Source: Actinokineospora diospyrosa (GTDB taxonomy: Bacteria > Actinomycetota > Actinomycetes > Mycobacteriales > Pseudonocardiaceae). Taken from it: a stretch of 64,000 nt of DNA. The stretch covers positions 541,468 through 605,467 of the forward strand of contig NZ_JAMTCO010000002.1 in the NCBI RefSeq assembly GCF_024171925.1. The letters run 5' to 3'. The notes below the pieces were generated by a model. That model saw only the letters and a list, made by a program, of their open reading frames with translations. It made no database searches and was not told the origin of the DNA. Every line of letters begins with the position of its first letter. Within the stretch, counting starts at the first letter, position 1. The position numbers were made by a program, and so were the translations under genes. This document shows positions 26,531 to 35,225 of this stretch, piece after piece.

Positions 26531-26985
26531 CGGGATCGGACGCCTCGTTGCCTGGCGGCAACATCGGGCCCGATCCGCGACAATGCGTAAAAGCTCGATG
26601 CGGTGGACCTGTTTTGCGCGGGGCCCCTACGACACCCGTGGCAGGACCGCAAAGCAGGGGCCCAAAAGCATGGCCCTGCTGCGAACGACGCTACGGCTGC
26701 CGCTCCCCCACACAAAACAGGTCCACCCCATCGAGCATTTGGCACCAGCGAGTCCGACTGTCCAGGCGCTGAGCAGGTGGGCTGGGGCGGACCTGACGGG
26801 GGGCGGGTTGGCACCGCAGGGTCCGAGTGTCCAGGTGCTGGGTTGGCAGGGCCGACGAGAGCGGGCTGGGCTGGCACCGGCCGTTCCGAGTGTCCAGGGG
26901 TTGAGCAGGTGGGTTGGGGTGGACCTGACGGGTGCTGGGCTGGCACCGCAGGGGGCCGAGGGTGCAGGGGGCTGGGGTGGTGGGC
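26531..26985 (+). repeat. Composite repeat B: flank module, long palindrome (26593-26736) and minisatellite
   Basis: The best-preserved copy. The flank (26531-26592) is nearly identical to that of copy A, and a 144-bp inverted repeat follows (26593-26736, arms starting GCTCGATG and reading through GGTGGACCTGTTTTG). About 3.5 minisatellite units run from 26739 to 26985. Units alternate between a form with GAGCAGGTGGG and GGACCTGACGG and a form with GGGTTGGCAGGGC and GCGGGCTGGGC. The element lies between two paired TTGTCCACA motifs in a 964-bp gene-free gap. Confidence 0.9.
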
Positions 26986-26995
26986 TGGCGGGTGG

Positions 26996-27025
26996 TTGTC
27001 CACAACGTGTTCTGGTGTCCACAGG
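26996..27025 (+). repeat. Paired TTGTCCACA-N11-NRTCCAC motif, copy 5
   Basis: TTGTCCACA at 26996-27004, 11 nt, then TGTCCACAGG. AATAGGCTGTATATCGGGGG follows at 27061. The same box, reversed, is at 48749-48767. Confidence 0.7.
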
Positions 27026-27167
27026 CCGTGGTCGCTGAGCCGGTTCTGTCGGGATCCGTCAATAGGCTGTATATCGGGGGCTCTTGCGGCAGATGATCTT
27101 GCGCGGGGCGGGGTGGAGACAGCGAGTGCCGGGTGTGCAACGGAGGCGTAAGGCGGAGAGGGGTGGG

Positions 27168-28388
27168 CTATTGCGCGGCGAGGATTGCTTTAGCGGTGCG
27201 GCGGCCGGAGACCAAGGCGCCTTGTAGGGAGGGGGTGTCTCGGTGGTCGCCGCAGACATAGAGGTTGTTGGGGAGGGTGGTGGGTTTGCGTAGGGGGCCG
27301 GTGTGGACGGGTAGGGCTTCCTGGATTTGGTAGGTACGAACGTGTTGCCAGGCTGTGGTGTCTTGGTGGTAGATCGCGGCCAGGTGCGCTCGTACGGCAG
27401 GCTCGCCGGGGTCGTCGGTGCCGAGGACGGTCGAAGACACCAAGGTGGCGCCTGGGGCGTACTCCGGTGCGGCGTTCGTCAACACCACCGTGTTGATTAC
27501 TGGGCCGCGGTGGTCGCCGTCGATCACGATGACGGCTTCGGGGATGGGTGGGAAGTCCGCTAGGTGGTAGTAGGTGAGGCAGCCGCGGGTGGCTGGGCGG
27601 GGGATGCGGTCTCCGAGGAGCGCATGCGCGACCGTCCCGCTCACTGCGACGACCACGTGGCGAGCGGTGATTGTGCCGAAGTCGCCTGTGACGCGGCCGG
27701 GGTGGACTTCGCGGATGGGGAAGCTGTACTTGATCGTGTCCAGCGGTAGTGCTGCCGCTAGTTGGTCTGGGATGGCGCGCATGCCCGCGGCAGGCACGCC
27801 TATCGTCCCGCGGGCGAACGAGCGGACCACGAACTCGGCGAAGCGGCTCGGCACGGTTAGGTCTGGGTCGAGGAAGACGCCGGACAGGAATGGGCGGACG
27901 AAGCGGTCGTAAAGGGGGCCGGTGATGCCGTAGTTGGCCAGCCGGACACGGAACGGGCGGTCGTCGCGGTCTCGTAGTGTCTTGGCTGGTGCGGCGGCCA
28001 AGGCGGCGGCGTAGGCGCCCAGCATCATCTTGCGGGTAAGAGAGCCGACCGGTGCGCGCAAGGTCTCTCGCAGTCTGCCCGGTTCGCGAATCGGGTCGGC
28101 GAGCAGGTGTAGGCCCGCGGCGTCGCTGACCATCGCGGCGGGGAGGAAGGGGCGCAGGTCGAGCGCCTCCACGTCGAGCAGGTCGCGGACGGCGGGGTAG
28201 CCGGCGTTGAGGACCTGGAAGCCGCGGTCGAGCAGCAGCCCGCGCACCCGGTCGGTCCGCACGCGGCCGCCGGGCGCCTCGTCGGCCTCGACCACCACGA
28301 CCTCGCGCCCCGCCGCGCTGAGCGTCTTGGCCGCCGCCAGTCCAGCCAGTCCGGCGCCCACTACGACGATGTCGGTCTCCGTTGCCAC
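27168..28388 (-). CDS. FAD-dependent oxidoreductase (amine oxidase / phytoene desaturase-like)
   Basis: A 406-residue flavoprotein. The N-terminal dinucleotide fold has DIVVVGAGLAGLAAAKTL, the Glu of VVVVEADEAPGGRVRT, and LLLDRGFQVLNAGYP. The C-terminal FAD motif is LYVCGDHRDTPSLQGALVSG. This is the NAD(P)-binding Rossmann/amine-oxidase superfamily that includes carotenoid desaturases and protoporphyrinogen oxidase-like enzymes; no carotenoid genes are nearby, so the substrate is open. The GTG at 28388 was chosen because TACGGT ends 7 nt upstream, the leaderless pattern seen repeatedly here; an in-frame GTG at 28412 is possible. GC content dips over the 3' half. Confidence 0.85.
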   Translation of the reverse strand: MATETDIVVVGAGLAGLAAAKTLSAAGREVVVVEADEAPGGRVRTDRVRGLLLDRGFQVLNAGYPAVRDLLDVEALDLRPFLPAAMVSDAAGLHLLADPIREPGRLRETLRAPVGSLTRKMMLGAYAAALAAAPAKTLRDRDDRPFRVRLANYGITGPLYDRFVRPFLSGVFLDPDLTVPSRFAEFVVRSFARGTIGVPAAGMRAIPDQLAAALPLDTIKYSFPIREVHPGRVTGDFGTITARHVVVAVSGTVAHALLGDRIPRPATRGCLTYYHLADFPPIPEAVIVIDGDHRGPVINTVVLTNAAPEYAPGATLVSSTVLGTDDPGEPAVRAHLAAIYHQDTTAWQHVRTYQIQEALPVHTGPLRKPTTLPNNLYVCGDHRDTPSLQGALVSGRRTAKAILAAQ

Positions 28389-28457
28389 GTCCGCCACCGT
28401 ACCGAGGGGCACCGGGGTGCCGGACCGTCCGACACGGACTCCAGGCGCTCGAGCCGC

Positions 28458-29489
28458 CTAGGCAGGCAGGACTATCCGGATGCGGCAGCCCCGTGTGGAG
28501 TCGACGACCGCGATAGTGCCGCCGTGCAGCTCTACGACCCAGCGGGCGATCGAGAGGCCGAGGCCGGTACCGCCGCCGCGGGCTTTCTCACCCCGGGTGA
28601 AGCGGCGGAAGACGAGGTCGCGTTCGGCGACGGCGATCCCGGGGCCCTCGTCGCGGACCTCCAGCAGCACGCCCGCCGTCGAGCGGGCCGCGCTGACCCA
28701 GACGCGGCCGTCGGCCGGGCCGTGCCGCACGGCGTTGTCGAGCAGGTTGACCAGGACCTGGTGCAGCCGCTCCCGGTCGGCGGCGACCGAGTGCGCGTCG
28801 GGGGCCACCGTGGTGGTGAACCGGATGGAGCGGCCGACGGCGGCGGCGTTGACCTCGGCCTCGGCGACCACCTCGGCCAGCAGCGGCTCGATGGCGACGT
28901 CCTCGCGGGGCAGCGGGTGCGCGCCCGCGTCGATCCGGGACAGGTCGAGCAGCTCGGTCACCAGCCTGCTCAGCCGCACGGTCTGGGCCAGGGCGGTGCG
29001 CATCGTGGCCGGGTTCGGCTCGCTCACCCCGTCGACCACGTTCTCCAGCACGGCCTGCAGCGCCGCGATCGGGGTGCGCAGCTCGTGCGAGACGTTGGCG
29101 ATCAGCTCGCGCCGGTTGCGGTCGGCGGCGTCGAGGTCGGCGCTCATCTGGTTGAACGCCCGGCCCAGCTCGCCGACCTCGTCGCGGGCGGTGACCCGGA
29201 TCCGGCGCGAGTAGTCGCCGCGGGCCATCGCCCTGGCCGCGGCGGTCATGTCCCGCAGCGGGCGGGTCATGCCGTGCGCGAGGACCTGCGACACCACGAC
29301 GGCGCCGAGGATGGCGATGATCGAGTTCCAGGCCGGGATCCAGCCCACGTCCAGCCAGAAGTAGGCCAGGCCGACGGTGCCCGCGGCGACCAGCAGGATG
29401 CTGATCTTCAACTTCATCGAGCGGACCGGGTCCAGCGGGCGCGGCAGCAGCTCCAGCACCGTCAGCGCCCGGCTGCGCAGCGTGCTCAC
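28458..29489 (-). CDS. Two-component sensor histidine kinase (HAMP, HisKA, HATPase)
   Basis: A 343-residue kinase with two close membrane segments (about 28-45 and 52-71), no sizeable external domain, HAMP at about 72-125, and HisKA LIANVSHELRTPIAALQAV with acceptor His125. The HATPase has LLDNAVRHGP, DEGPGIAVAE and GTGLGLSIA. The GTG start overlaps the regulator's stop as GTGA, so kinase and regulator are translationally coupled. The short external loop suggests sensing within the membrane or through a partner. Confidence 0.92.
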   Translation of the reverse strand: MSTLRSRALTVLELLPRPLDPVRSMKLKISILLVAAGTVGLAYFWLDVGWIPAWNSIIAILGAVVVSQVLAHGMTRPLRDMTAAARAMARGDYSRRIRVTARDEVGELGRAFNQMSADLDAADRNRRELIANVSHELRTPIAALQAVLENVVDGVSEPNPATMRTALAQTVRLSRLVTELLDLSRIDAGAHPLPREDVAIEPLLAEVVAEAEVNAAAVGRSIRFTTTVAPDAHSVAADRERLHQVLVNLLDNAVRHGPADGRVWVSAARSTAGVLLEVRDEGPGIAVAERDLVFRRFTRGEKARGGGTGLGLSIARWVVELHGGTIAVVDSTRGCRIRIVLPA

Positions 29490-30172
29490 CCCGCCACCTC
29501 CAACGCGTAGCCCACCCCGTGCACGGTGCGGATCAGGTCGGCGCCCAGCTTGCGCCGCAGCGCCTTGATGTGGCTGTCCACGGTCCGGGTGCCCGCCGCG
29601 TCGCCCCACCCCCAGATCTCGGCCAGCAGCCGCTCCCTGGGCTGCACCGCGCGCGGGCGGGCGGCCAGGTAGGCCAAGAGGTCGAACTCGATGGGGGTCA
29701 GGTGCGCGGCAACCCCGGCGCGGCGGACCCGCCGCTGCACCGGGTCGACCTCCAGGTCGCCGACCACGGTCATGGCCTGGTCCGGTTCGGTCTGCGCGGC
29801 CCGCTCGACCCGGCGCAGCAGCGCGTGCACCCTCGCGACCAGCTCACGCGGGGAGAACGGCTTGGTCATGTAGTCGTCGGCCCCGACGCCCAGGCCGACC
29901 AGCAGGTCCGTCTCGTCGTCGCGGGCGGTGAGCATGAGCACCGGCACCGGGCGGCGCGCCTGCACCCGGCGGCACACCTCCAGCCCGTCGAACCCCGGCA
30001 GCATCACGTCGAGCACCACCAGGTCCGGCCGGGTCCGCTCGGCGGCGTCGACCCCGGCCGGGCCGTCGTGGGCCAGGTCGACCTCGAAGCCCTCGGCGCG
30101 CAGCCGGGCCGCGACCGACTCGGCGATGGTGAGCTCGTCCTCGACGACAAGGACTCGGCGCCTGTTCCCCAT
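29486..30172 (-). CDS. OmpR/PhoB-family response regulator
   Basis: A 228-residue regulator: receiver with RVLVVEDELTIA, acceptor Asp55 in LVVLDVMLPGFDG and the switch region DDYMTKPFS. The winged helix has LTPIEFDLLAYLAARP, TVDSHIKALRRKLG and VHGVGYALEVAG. First gene of a two-gene operon with the kinase at 28458. It is divergent from hrpA, with 129 bp between them. Confidence 0.93.
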   Translation of the reverse strand: MGNRRRVLVVEDELTIAESVAARLRAEGFEVDLAHDGPAGVDAAERTRPDLVVLDVMLPGFDGLEVCRRVQARRPVPVLMLTARDDETDLLVGLGVGADDYMTKPFSPRELVARVHALLRRVERAAQTEPDQAMTVVGDLEVDPVQRRVRRAGVAAHLTPIEFDLLAYLAARPRAVQPRERLLAEIWGWGDAAGTRTVDSHIKALRRKLGADLIRTVHGVGYALEVAG

Positions 30173-30301
30173 GGGGTGACTCTAAGCACCGCGTGTGCGC
30201 CACATCCGCGCGGCTTGTGGAGGTTGTGTGCAGGTAGGCCCGCCGGAGATCGGGTAAACCGAGGTGAAGCCGACCGGGACCATTGCCTAGGCTGGGGGCA
30301 A

Positions 30302-33300
30302 ATGAGTACCGACACCACGGTTGGTCTTGCCGACCTGCGCGCTGCCCTTCCCGAGCTCATGCTGCGGGACGAGCGGCGGCTAGCGCGCAGGCTCGATGGG
30401 CTGCGCAAGACCAAGGATCCGCAGCGCAGGCAGGCCAGCCTCGGCAAGGTAGCCGAAGAGGTCGAAGCCGCACGCGCGCGCGTTGAACGCCGCCGTACGT
30501 CCGTGCCCGCGCTGAAGTACCCGGCAGAGCTACCGGTCAGCCAACGCCGCGACGACATCCTCGCCGCCATCCGGGACAACCAGGTCGTCATCGTCGCCGG
30601 TGAGACCGGGTCCGGTAAGACCACCCAGCTGCCCAAGATCTGCCTGGAGCTGGGGCGCGGGGTGCGCGGGTTCATCGGGCACACCCAGCCGCGCCGGATC
30701 GCCGCGCGCACGGTCGCCGAGCGGGTCGCCGAGGAGGTCGGCACGCCGCTGGGGGAGACGGTCGGCTGGAAGGTCCGCTTCACCGACCAGGTCGGCGACC
30801 GGACCCTGGTCAAGCTGATGACCGACGGCATCCTGCTGGCCGAGATCCAGAACGACCGGCTGCTCTCGGCCTACGACACGATCATCATCGACGAGGCGCA
30901 CGAGCGCAGCCTCAACATCGACTTCCTGCTCGGCTACCTGGCCAGGCTGCTGCCGCGGCGCCCGGACCTCAAGGTCGTCATCACCTCGGCCACCATCGAC
31001 CCGCAGCGGTTCTCCCGGCACTTCGGCGACGCCCCGGTCGTGGAGGTGTCCGGCCGCACCTACCCGGTCGAGGTGCGCTACCGGCCGCTGGTCGACCCGG
31101 AGGACCCCGACGCCGACCCGGACCGCGACCAGACCCAGGGCATCCTCGACGCGGTCGACGAACTGTGCGCCGAGGGACCAGGAGACATCCTGGTGTTCCT
31201 CTCCGGCGAGCGCGAGATCCGCGACACCGCCGAGGCGCTGACCGGCCGGAACCTGCGCAACACCGAGATCCTGCCGCTGTACGCGCGGCTCTCCAGCGGC
31301 GAGCAGCACAAGGTCTTCCAGGCGCACAGCGGCCGCCGGGTCGTGCTGGCCACCAACGTCGCCGAGACGTCGCTGACCGTCCCCGGCATCAAGTACGTCG
31401 TGGACCCCGGCACCGCGCGCGTCTCCCGCTACAGCAACCGGCTCAAGGTCCAGCGGTTGCCGATCGAGCCGGTCTCGCAGGCCTCGGCCAACCAGCGCAA
31501 GGGCCGCTGCGGCCGCACCTCCGACGGCATCTGCGTGCGGTTGTACGCCGAGGACGACTTCCTCGCCCGCCCCGAGTTCACCGACCCGGAGATCCTGCGC
31601 ACCAACCTGGCCTCGGTCATCCTGCAGATGAGCGCGGCCGACCTCGGCGAGATGGCGGACTTCCCGTTCATCGACCCGCCGGACCGCCGCCACGTCGCCG
31701 ACGGGGTGCAGCTGCTGCAGGAACTGGGCGCGCTCGACCCGGCGGAGAAGGACCCGGCCAAGCGGCTCACCCCGCTGGGCCGCAAACTCGCCCAGCTGCC
31801 CGTGGACCCCCGTCTGGCGCGGATGGTGATCGAGGCCGACAAGGCGGGCTGCGTCACCGAGGTCATGGTCATCGCCGCCGCGCTGTCCATCCAGGACCCC
31901 CGCGAACGCCCGCAGGAGAAACAGCAAGCGGCCGCGGAGAAGCACGCGCGCTTCGCCGACCCGGACTCCGACTTCGTCAGCTACCTCAACCTGTGGCAGT
32001 ACGTGCGCGAGCAGCAGAAAGAGCTGTCCGGCAACAGGTTCCGCAGGCAGTGCAAGGCGGAGTTCCTGAACTACCTGCGCATCCGCGAGTGGCAGGACAT
32101 CCACTCCCAGCTGCGCCAGGTCGCCCGCCAGCTCGGCGTGAACGCCAACGAGGTGCCCGCGGCGCCGCAGAACGTCCACATAGCACTGTTGTCGGGTCTG
32201 TTGTCGCACATCGGTTTCCGCGACCCGGCTGGCAAGGAGTACATCGGCGCCCGCAACGCGAAGTTCGCCGTCTTCCCCGGTTCCGCGCTGTTCAAGAAGC
32301 CGCCGCGCTGGGTGATGTCGGCGGAACTGGTGGAGACGACCAGGTTGTGGGGCCGGATCTGCGCCCGGATCGAACCCGAGTGGGTCGAGCCGCTCGCCGA
32401 GCACCTGCTCAAGCGCACCTACAGCGAGCCGCACTGGGAGGCCAAGCAGGGCTCGGTCGTGGCGACCGAGCGGGTCACCCTCTACGGCCTGCCGATCGTG
32501 GTCGACCGCAAGGTCCACTACGGGCGCATCGACCCGGAGATGTCGCGCGACCTGTTCATCCGCAACGCCCTGGTGGAGGGGGACTGGCAGACCCGCCACC
32601 ACTTCTTCCGCGACAACCGCGCACTGCTGCGCGAGGTGGAGGAACTGGAGCACCGGGCCCGCCGCCGCGACATCCTGGTCGACGACGAGACCCTGTTCCA
32701 GTTCTACGACCAGCGCGTCCCGGCCGAGGTCGTCTCCGCCAAGCACTTCGACACGTGGTGGAAGAAGGCCCGCCACGAGGACCCGGACCTGCTGACCTTC
32801 TCCAAGTCCATGCTGGTCAACGACACCGCGGGCGACATCCGCGAGCAGGACTTCCCCGACGCGCTGCGCCAGCGCGGCCTGACCTTACCGCTGACCTACC
32901 GCTTCGAACCGGGCCGCGACGACGACGGCGTCACCGCGAAGGTCCCGATCGCGGTCCTCAACCAGCTCGCGGGCGACGGGTTCGCGCTGCAGGTCCCCGG
33001 CCAGCGCGAGGAGATCGTCACCGCGTTGATCCGGTCGCTGCCCAAACCCCTGCGCCGCAACTTCGTCCCGGTGCCCGACTTCGCCAAGGCCGTGGTCGCC
33101 CGCCTGCGCCCCGACGAGGAGTCCCTGCCCGAGGCGATCGGCCGCGAACTGCGCACCCTCACCGGGGTGGTGATCCCGCGCGAGGCCTGGCAGCCCTCCG
33201 CCGTGCCCGACCACCTGCGCACCACGTTCCAGGTCGTGGACGGGGAGAAGACCCTCGCCAAGGGCAAGGACCTGGTGGCGCTCAAGGACCAGCTCAAGAC

Positions 33301-34207
33301 CCAGCTGCGCGCCTCGCTCGCCGAGGCCACGGTGGACCTGGAGAAGCGCGGCCTGACCACGTGGACGATCGGGACGCTGCCCAAGGTCGCCCGCACCGAG
33401 CAGAACGGGCTCGTCGTCACCGCGTACCCGGCGCTGGTCGACGAGGGCGCGACCGTGTCGGTCCGGATGCTCGACACCGCGACCGACCAGCGGGCCGCGA
33501 TGTGGCAGGGCACCCGCAGGCTGCTGCTGCTCACCGTCCCCGCCCCGACCAAGCACGTCGTCCGCTCCCTGTCCAACCAGGCGAAACTGGCCTTGTCGCA
33601 CAACCCGCACGGGGGTGTCCCCGCGCTGCTGGCCGACTGCGTCGACGCCGCGGTGGACCACCTGATGGCCCGCGCGGGCGGTCCGGCCTGGAACGAGGCC
33701 GCGTTCACCGCCCTGCGCGAGCACGTCCGGCGCGCGCTGAACGAGACGACCGTCGAGGTGCTCGACCGGGTCCGCAAGGTCGTCCTGGCCTGGAACGAGG
33801 TCCAGGCGCGCCTGGCCCGCACCAAGGGGCCGATCTTCGTCGAACCGCTGCGCGACATCCAGGACCAGGTCGCGGGCCTGGTGTTCCCCGGGTTCGTCAC
33901 CGCGACCGGGGTGGACCGGCTGCCCGACCTGGAGCGCTACCTGCGCGCGGTGGAGCGCAGGCTGGACAAGCTCCCGGAGCGGCCGGACCGCGACCGGGCC
34001 TGGATGCACACCGTGCAGGACCTGGAGGACGCCTACCACGGGGCCGTCGAGCGGTTGCGGCCCAGCGCCAGGGAAACGCCCGAGGTCCGGGGGATCTGGT
34101 GGATGATCGAGGAACTGCGGGTGAGCTACTTCGCGCAGACCCTCGGGACGCCCGGGCCGGTGTCGGACAAGCGCATCCTCAAAGCGATCGAGGCCATGAA
34201 CCCCTGA
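30302..34207 (+). CDS. hrpA: ATP-dependent RNA helicase HrpA (DEAH box)
   Basis: A 1301-residue protein, the usual HrpA length. Walker A GETGSGKTTQ is at about 100-109, followed by HTQPRRIAARTVAERVA, the DEAH box at 197-200, and SATID (motif III). ATNVAETSLTVPG and the motif VI QRKGRCGRTS follow. HA2 and OB-fold regions come next, then the HrpA-specific C-terminal domain (DUF3418) to the end. It unwinds RNA, and in other bacteria HrpA acts on mRNA and stalled ribosomes. The N-terminal 75 residues match the family's leader. TAGGCT ends 8 nt before the ATG, so the 5' UTR is at most a few bases. Single gene. Confidence 0.96.
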   Translation: MSTDTTVGLADLRAALPELMLRDERRLARRLDGLRKTKDPQRRQASLGKVAEEVEAARARVERRRTSVPALKYPAELPVSQRRDDILAAIRDNQVVIVAGETGSGKTTQLPKICLELGRGVRGFIGHTQPRRIAARTVAERVAEEVGTPLGETVGWKVRFTDQVGDRTLVKLMTDGILLAEIQNDRLLSAYDTIIIDEAHERSLNIDFLLGYLARLLPRRPDLKVVITSATIDPQRFSRHFGDAPVVEVSGRTYPVEVRYRPLVDPEDPDADPDRDQTQGILDAVDELCAEGPGDILVFLSGEREIRDTAEALTGRNLRNTEILPLYARLSSGEQHKVFQAHSGRRVVLATNVAETSLTVPGIKYVVDPGTARVSRYSNRLKVQRLPIEPVSQASANQRKGRCGRTSDGICVRLYAEDDFLARPEFTDPEILRTNLASVILQMSAADLGEMADFPFIDPPDRRHVADGVQLLQELGALDPAEKDPAKRLTPLGRKLAQLPVDPRLARMVIEADKAGCVTEVMVIAAALSIQDPRERPQEKQQAAAEKHARFADPDSDFVSYLNLWQYVREQQKELSGNRFRRQCKAEFLNYLRIREWQDIHSQLRQVARQLGVNANEVPAAPQNVHIALLSGLLSHIGFRDPAGKEYIGARNAKFAVFPGSALFKKPPRWVMSAELVETTRLWGRICARIEPEWVEPLAEHLLKRTYSEPHWEAKQGSVVATERVTLYGLPIVVDRKVHYGRIDPEMSRDLFIRNALVEGDWQTRHHFFRDNRALLREVEELEHRARRRDILVDDETLFQFYDQRVPAEVVSAKHFDTWWKKARHEDPDLLTFSKSMLVNDTAGDIREQDFPDALRQRGLTLPLTYRFEPGRDDDGVTAKVPIAVLNQLAGDGFALQVPGQREEIVTALIRSLPKPLRRNFVPVPDFAKAVVARLRPDEESLPEAIGRELRTLTGVVIPREAWQPSAVPDHLRTTFQVVDGEKTLAKGKDLVALKDQLKTQLRASLAEATVDLEKRGLTTWTIGTLPKVARTEQNGLVVTAYPALVDEGATVSVRMLDTATDQRAAMWQGTRRLLLLTVPAPTKHVVRSLSNQAKLALSHNPHGGVPALLADCVDAAVDHLMARAGGPAWNEAAFTALREHVRRALNETTVEVLDRVRKVVLAWNEVQARLARTKGPIFVEPLRDIQDQVAGLVFPGFVTATGVDRLPDLERYLRAVERRLDKLPERPDRDRAWMHTVQDLEDAYHGAVERLRPSARETPEVRGIWWMIEELRVSYFAQTLGTPGPVSDKRILKAIEAMNP

Positions 34208-34238
34208 ACGGGCCGTGATCTCCACAGCTGAGCGGAAA

Positions 34239-34383
34239 GCTCGATGGGTGGATCTGCTCTGCCCGGGGCCTCTGCAACACCCGTGCTGGGCCTAGAAGCT
34301 GGGGGCCAAAGAGCTGGCCCAGCCAGCCGCCAACGAGGCTACGGGTGTTGTCCCCCACACAAAGCAGGTCCACCCCATCGAGC
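34239..34383 (+). repeat. Long palindrome, copy C (145 bp)
   Basis: Arms start GCTCGATGGG. The left arm reads GGATCTGCTCTG and the right arm, reversed, GGACCTGCTTTG; both have CTGC where copies A and B have CTGT. The inner ACACCCGTG/ACGGGTGTTG stem is kept. The flank module is missing and only one TTGGCACC start of the minisatellite follows. It lies in the 211-bp gap between the ends of hrpA and the DUF2867 gene, so it may act as a shared terminator. Confidence 0.85.
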
Positions 34384-34418
34384 ACTTGGCACCGGCGACC
34401 TTCGAGGAGTGTTGGGCT

Positions 34419-35006
34419 CTAGGCGCTTGGTGGGGTTGTCCGCCACGCTTGGCCGAAGTGCCGGATCAGCGGTGGGTAGACGACGAGGTGTCTGAACGGC
34501 GCGATGGCTTTCATGTAAGCGTGTCCGAGCGCGCCGTTCGGCTTGACCAGCACAGCCATCTGCCCCCGGTAGCCCCCATTGCCGTCGGTGACCCAGGCGA
34601 GGTGCATGACCGCGTGCACCGTCCGGTTGGCGACCTCCGCCGCCCACTCGGTCTCGGTCAGGTAGACGGAAGTGAAGGGGCGGTTGGGGAACTCCGGACC
34701 CGCGGGCGCGGCCAACAGGTCGGCGGGTAGTCGGTCGCGCAGCGTCTGCACCCGTGAGCCGAGGCCGGAATCCGGTGCGTCCCAGCCGAACCAGGCGCCC
34801 AACTTGCGGCGGATCGCGACCAGCGCGCGGGCGGCTGAGGAGGGCGTGTCGTCGGAATCGCGGTTCGCGGCGAGCCGCACCAGGCGGGGGAAGTCCTCGA
34901 CGCCGCCGGGCGTCGGCAACGCCCAGACGTCCTCGAGGTGGAAGTCGGGGGCGATCTCGTGGATGCGCCACGGCTGACGGGTGTGCGCGGTGTCGGGCAG
35001 CCTCAT
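34419..35006 (-). CDS. DUF2867-domain protein
   Basis: A 195-residue cytosolic protein starting at ATG 35006 with GGAG 8 nt upstream. It has the DUF2867 features HEIAPDFHLEDVWALPTPGG near the N-terminus, a central region LGAWFGWDAPDSG, and a C-terminal part with SVYLTETEWAAEVANRTVHA and FRHLVVYPPLIRHF. The fold is probably lipocalin/START-like; DUF2867 also occurs at the end of some NAD(P)-binding proteins. No enzyme motif is visible. The downstream boundary abuts palindrome copy C. Confidence 0.8.
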   Translation of the reverse strand: MRLPDTAHTRQPWRIHEIAPDFHLEDVWALPTPGGVEDFPRLVRLAANRDSDDTPSSAARALVAIRRKLGAWFGWDAPDSGLGSRVQTLRDRLPADLLAAPAGPEFPNRPFTSVYLTETEWAAEVANRTVHAVMHLAWVTDGNGGYRGQMAVLVKPNGALGHAYMKAIAPFRHLVVYPPLIRHFGQAWRTTPPSA

Positions 35007-35225
35007 ACCGGTGTCTCCGTTCGGTGGCCGTTCACCTGCCCCGGCGAGGAGAACCGGGTGTACCCGGCTCCTGGGCGGCCGCAGGCGGGCCATCGCGGTG
35101 GATGGCCCCAAGGCGAACCGTACTCGCCCGGGCAGGCGCGCGTTCCCTTTGGGGCCAAGGCATTCAGCCGGTGGCCACCCCGGTCCGATGTGGATCGTGG
35201 TCCGGTTCCGCGCGGACCCCCGGCC

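Noticed and set aside
26170..27003. Frames on both strands through composite repeat B, including CFVWG- and FCVG-type peptides
   Set aside because: These peptides recur only because the DNA repeat recurs, and frames are not kept between copies.
30530..32776. 748-codon open frame antisense to hrpA
   Set aside because: It is the high-GC shadow of hrpA; its translation is low-complexity Val/Arg/Asp-rich with no domain, while the + strand has all helicase motifs.
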